Source: Paragordius varius (taxonomy: Eukaryota > Nematomorpha). Taken from it: a stretch of DNA of 64,000 bases. The notes under the pieces were generated by a model. The model saw only the letters and a list, made by a program, of their open reading frames with translations. It searched no databases and was not told where the DNA came from. This document shows, piece after piece, positions 61,021 to 64,000 of this stretch (positions are counted from its first letter, which is position 1; the number at the start of each line of letters is the position of its first letter). A program made the translations under genes and the position numbers. The DNA lies in the NCBI GenBank assembly GCA_964247055.1, contig OZ176053.1:2914001-2978000 (forward strand). The letters are read 5' to 3'.

Positions 61021-64000
61021 TAAGTAATTTTTATTGGGTTTTAATTTTAAACATTATGTATAACTGTAAATAGTTGATAATGAATTCAGAAAATTTTACA
61101 ATTATAACTTTGATCGGTAGTCAAGCCTTACCCTCAAACCTATATTCAACGAGACAAATTAGATATAGGTCAGTATCATACAGATATAGAAAACAGATAT
61201 TTCAATAAATATACCTTAATTTAACAGATCGAAGTTTAGTTAGCAAGATTTGTTGAGTGTTTCGATGTTTCATTAATTCTTGCATATCGAATGTTAGTTC
61301 CTTTATTTTGTTTTCCAAGTTACCCCGTTCCTCGTGCAAAGTATTGTAAGATTTCTGTAATTCTGATAACTCGTTTTCAATTTTCTGGAAAAAAGAGACA
61401 TTATAAGTTATGTTTTATGAAGGCATGTTATGTTTAAAAAATAAGCGTACAAGTTTTTGCGGCAAAATAAAGAAGTTTTTTACAAAAAAATGTGTTTTAA
61501 TAACTTTTTTTGTTTAATATGCACCTAAAAATAAATTTCAATTGTTAATTTCTTCACTTGATAGAAATCAAAAAATTCTTCATTAAAAACCAATAATTTT
61601 ATATGAAAATTATTACTTCAATTATTATCAATGTGCTTTATTAACATGTTTTTAAAGCCTTTTAATTTCAATTTTTTTTAAGTACATCATTCAATCATAA
61701 ATATACCATTAAATTTGTTCTAACATTCATTTCTTGCATCAACTCATCGTTTGAGGGGGATACCCAGTGCTGTGAAAAAATATAAGGATTCATATTAAAA
61801 TTTAGCGTTCGTTGATCAAAACCGGGTTGTCGAGGGCGATATCGAGATCGAATAATTCGAACAAGCGTCCTCCCCGCAAAAAATGTGTGGAGATTGGAAA
61901 AGGCTTCAATATTTTCTGAACACAATGTTTGAGTTTTGCATATAATATCATTCTCTTTGGCACGAACTGTATCTAAAATTAAAGTTTTTGATAATAATAT
62001 TTATAAATATATTATAATATGGGTAAAAGATTTAAGAGTTATGTATACTAAAATTTTTTTGATAACTATCTCAAGCTACGTAATAAAAAATGAGAACAAA
62101 CCATTTATGGATATTAAAATTTATCGCTTATAGTTAATAACTTAGTGATTTTCGTATATATTAAAACAACTATATTTTAAATATAATAATCCATTTATAA
62201 ATTAGTTAGAATCCCAAAAAACTCTTGCGAGCTAAAATCAAATTCTATAATAATTAAAATTTTCAGTACGATGATTCATTTTTAAAATTTACTCAAATTT
62301 AGAAGATTTAAATTTTTATAAAAAAAGTATTACTCATAATATTGTGTCCTAATAGAAAAAAAACATACAATCAGTGTGTAATTCTACTTGGGGCATTAAT
62401 GGTTTATTTAATATATGTTTATTCAACTTTTATACCAATTTTACCCCGCACTTGGGTATTAGTTTAAAGATTTTAGATAACTTATATTTTTTTCAAAAAA
62501 TTAAGGATTTTAATTTTCAAAAGTTAAACCAAATAATATTTATTTAAAAGGCATCAAAATACATACATTTATGTCGCAATGCGGTATTAAAAAAAATAAA
62601 ATTTTGCTAAATAAAATGTTTATAAAAGTATTTATAGGTTAAAAAAACGTACCAGAATTTCCTTTAACAACATGGCTTATGGGTATTTCGTGGAAACGAT
62701 GCTTTCGACAAAGGAATTCCATAACCTCGGCTGGACAGCTATATATCAAATCTCGCAAATTGCAATCAAAAAGGGTGTTTATAGACTCGTTTTGTTCACT
62801 AAAATGCACATAAAAAAGGTTATTGGAAAAAATATGTTGTTGTGATAAAAGCGAGCTACACTAAAATATATATTATTTACACCTCGAATTTACCATTATA
62901 CATTTCAAATACACTCTTAAATATTTCAGTTTTATACCTGATTAGAAATTCATCCAAAAAATAAATTGTGTTTTTGGGATATTTAAACTTATATTGATAT
63001 AAAATATTTTTTATGGCATAATATATTTTTTTCTAGATGTTAATTTTAAACAAGATTAAATTTTTTAAAATTCCGAAAAAAATAAGATAATTTTTATTAT
63101 ATTTAAAAACAAATAATTTATTTAATGTTAGGGGTGAAATTTAATGGTTCAAAGGTATATTCGAGTAGTTTTTTAATGTTAAAGGTGAATTTGAGATGTA
63201 AATGGTATAATTTAGTTTAATTTTGATGAACAAATCAAAAATCTCATCAAAAATAAAAGTATAGGCATATTTTTTTTCATAATTAATTTAGTCATAAATT
63301 AAAAATAATTTTCTCACATAATTAATGCTTACAATCCTCGAAATAAATGGTATAAAATATAAAATTACTCTGACAAATTCATATCTCAACTCTGGTACTA
63401 TATTAAGCATTATAAATACTAACAATCAATGATAATAGTTATAAATGTTTAATTTGCAACACATGGCAAAAATGTTGGCAAATATTTACTTTATTGAAGG
63501 ATATTGTTTCACAATATGTTGGCAAAACGGATTATCCGGATGTTTTACATATTCATGATTACACATGGGATCCTCTAAATAAAAAATAGACCCATAAAAA
63601 TTATCTTATACTAAAGAAGTAATAATATAAACCTTGGGTGTAGTGATAAAAACAAGAAAAGGCTTAGCGTTCATGTGTTTCATTTTGTAAAAAAAATTAT
63701 ACTTCAATTATACCAAAGATTATCTGGTTTTTATCACATTAATTGATTCTTTTTCTTGTTTTTTGAAAAAAAACATTAAATCTCAATTTTTAAAAACCAA
63801 AAAAGTTTTTAAAATGCAAATCTTTCATATAAAACATTTAGCGAACCCTGATCAGATGCTGGAATTGTAGAATTAGGTTCATAAAAAATTGGTATATTTA
63901 GGCGCATCTCTTTGCGAAAAACACGAGTACACAGTAAAAAATCTTCCCTGTCAAGGCAAATAAAGCCAATCCATTCTTGGCGTCCAATTATGTTTTCCAA
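46671..64000 (-). CDS. SMC5: SMC5 ATPase, hinge to C-terminus (N-terminal half outside window)
   Basis: Subunit of the SMC5/6 complex, which acts in DNA repair and chromosome segregation in the nucleus. Exons, descending: 64000-63836, 62785-62653, 61972-61707, 61384-61215, 60839-60716, 60618-60496, 50986-50708, 49775-49683, 49469-49055, 48583-48423, 47398-47258, 46942-46714 and 46687-46671. This gives 771 visible residues in one frame. The hinge is in the first three exons (FICLDREDFLLCTRV, LFDCNLRDLIYSCPAEVMEF). A coiled coil with an Asn/Ser-rich insert follows, then VKFRPDQDLSTL, the ABC signature QQSGGERSL and Walker B CPFRMVDEINQGMD. The start of the 62.7-kb exon could instead be 62,798. 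The last 26-nt intron is inferred: splicing it gives a stop inside AATAAA (46670-46675), whereas read-through runs to 46,541 with an AT-rich tail. The intron at 50,987-60,495 is 9.5 kb and repeat-filled. The Walker A half lies right of the window. Confidence 0.93.
47440..47766. mobile_element. TATACCATTTAC-type MITE, copy 2
   Basis: In an SMC5 intron. The left part reads AGACCATTTACACCTTAAAT then TTCACCCTTGATCA; the right reads TTTTAGGGTAAC ... AAAGGGTAAATTTTAGTGATTGG. More diverged than copy 1 at 28.6 kb, with a small insertion in the left arm. Confidence 0.55.
50385..50413. repeat. (TA)n microsatellite beside MITE copy 3
   Basis: About 28 bp of alternating TA directly abutting the left end of the 50.41-kb MITE. 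A matching run lies at its right end (50,665-50,702). Confidence 0.85.
50414..50664. mobile_element. TATACCATTTAC-type MITE, copy 3
   Basis: Inverted ends: ACTATTTACACTTCAAATTT with ACCCTTGAACAATTCAAATT at the left, and AATTTGAATTGTTCAAGGGT with AATTTGGATTCTAAATA at the right. The AT-rich core is bounded by CACCCTAAAT and TTTTTAGGGTTAA. It is inserted in an SMC5 intron between two TA runs, suggesting insertion into, or expansion of, TA sites. Confidence 0.75.
50665..50702. repeat. (TA)n microsatellite at an SMC5 splice donor
   Basis: About 36 bp of TA ending 5 bp from the donor of the SMC5 exon at 50,708 (read on the minus strand, GTACCTATATATA). Length changes here would alter the intron start region but not the GT itself. 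Confidence 0.85.
51475..53016. repeat. Tandem array grown from a TATACCATTTGC-type MITE
   Basis: Left end ATATACCATTTGCACTTCAA; right end TTGAAGTGCAAATGGTATAT. Both are flanked inwardly by 21-bp repeats (AAGGACCAACTTGAACTGTTC and variants): four copies at the left, in inverse orientation. The core plus right end is then repeated three times head to tail (about 51,662-52,140, 52,141-52,598 and 52,599-53,013) with five, four and two 21-bp copies respectively. The unit lengths of 479, 458 and 415 bp differ by roughly these repeats. Core sequences are nearly identical. The end sequence relates it to the MITEs at 28.6, 47.4, 50.4 and 62.9 kb. It lies in the large SMC5 intron. Confidence 0.85.
54230..55690 (-). 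mobile_element. Ty3/gypsy retroelement fossil, minus-strand piece
   Basis: Broken fragment of the same family as the adjacent plus-strand copy. From right to left it carries the end of a zinc-knuckle region, an aspartic protease-like segment, the front of reverse transcriptase and part of RNase H. It is truncated at both ends and interrupted in several places. It stands head-to-head with the plus-strand copy at about 55.69 kb. No LTR was recognised. It lies inside the large SMC5 intron and is antisense-neutral to it (same strand as SMC5). Confidence 0.85.
55691..59830 (+). mobile_element. Ty3/gypsy retroelement fossil, plus-strand copy
   Basis: Broken copy with recognisable parts in the usual Ty3/gypsy order: gag-like region (about 55.7-56.3 kb), two zinc knuckles (56.3-56.45), aspartic protease (56.5-56.8), reverse transcriptase (56.9-57.6), RNase H (57.7-58.1) and integrase with zinc-binding and core parts (58.4-59.2), then a low-complexity tail to about 59.8 kb. 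There are roughly ten or more interruptions in the coding region. Order RT-RNase H-integrase identifies Ty3/gypsy and not copia. I could not find LTRs at either end, so the boundaries are approximate. It is opposite in strand to the host SMC5 gene. Age not datable without LTRs; divergence between the two pieces looks moderate. Confidence 0.9.
57063..57128. repeat. Short palindromic foldback inside the Ty3/gypsy fossil
   Basis: Arms of 24 bp (GGACAAGATTTTAACATAAA... and its complement) enclose an AT-rich loop of about 18 bp. The arms are perfect or nearly so. It lies in the reverse transcriptase region of the fossil and is absent from the minus-strand piece, so it arose or inserted after the two copies separated. 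Confidence 0.7.
60225..60345. mobile_element. hAT-like element end (GGTTCGAAGCCCTG)
   Basis: Contains AGCGGTTCCGAACAG, CCCGGTTCCATTTTTGAATGG and the terminal ACTCGGTTCGAAGCCCTG. It matches the right end of the 27.4-28.2 kb element. The left end is not visible, so this is a fragment. It sits between the Ty3/gypsy fossil and the SMC5 exon at 60.5 kb. Confidence 0.5.
60992..61021. repeat. (TA)n microsatellite in an SMC5 intron
   Basis: About 28 bp of alternating TA in the 375-nt intron between two coiled-coil exons of SMC5. Confidence 0.85.
62871..63210. mobile_element. TATACCATTTAC-type MITE, copy 4
   Basis: The left end reads TATTATTTACACCTCGAATT then ACATTTCAAATACACTC; the right reads AAAGGTGAATTTGAGATGTAAATGGTATAA. 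The longer core includes an internal GTTAGGGGTGAAATTTAATG. It lies in an SMC5 intron near the hinge exons. Confidence 0.65.

Noticed and set aside
63490-63600. Extra SMC5 exon between the first two hinge exons (about 26 nt or longer, minus strand)
   Set aside because: The frame works only with a short exon that does not resemble the SMC5 hinge. Joining 63,836 directly to 62,785 aligns the hinge almost residue for residue.

Overview
This window is eukaryotic, very AT-rich nuclear DNA from what is probably a small or reduced animal. The genes are animal-type: NUDT16-like hydrolase, KLHDC4-like kelch protein, mitochondrial ribosomal protein mL45 and SMC5. The code is standard. Introns are GT-AG but fall into two size classes: tiny ones of 22-32 nt and ordinary ones of about 100 to 9,500 nt. 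Introns of 22-30 nt are a known trait of dicyemids, and high AT with diverged proteins also suits myxozoans. I lean to such a parasite lineage but cannot fix the taxon from sequence alone. No bacterial operons, CRISPR arrays, rRNA genes or intact tRNA genes are present.

Layout. 0.85-1.82 kb (-): NUDT16-like gene, 4 exons. 4.68-6.37 kb (-): single-exon 563-residue protein with ten CxxC pairs, not recognised. 7-11 kb: repeat relics (LINE 3' piece, hAT-like pieces, a tRNA-derived SINE, a 60-bp minisatellite). 11.93-18.80 kb (+): KLHDC4-like gene, 12 exons, followed 411 bp later on the same strand by the mL45 gene (19.21-21.85 kb, 5 exons). 22-30.5 kb: gene-poor with miniature DNA transposons. 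30.51-31.71 kb (-): 391-residue disordered protein, 2 exons. 32-46 kb: gene-poor, with a foldback element, a mariner relic, hAT-like MITEs and an unclassified interspersed repeat. 46.28-46.51 kb (+): probable 66-residue basic protein. 46.67 kb to the right edge (-): SMC5, whose N-terminal half lies beyond the window. One SMC5 intron of about 9.5 kb holds a MITE that has grown into a tandem array and a broken Ty3/gypsy retroelement in two head-to-head pieces.

The genes do not form a pathway. Two genome-scale habits stand out. One is the bimodal intron sizes. The other is that in five of seven genes the stop codon lies inside an AATAAA hexamer, as if termination and polyadenylation signals have been packed together. 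That pattern also supports two gene ends I had to choose between alternatives. I found no clear new biochemical system. The best candidates for novelty are the stop/poly(A) overlap, the ten-CxxC protein and the MITE-derived satellite.
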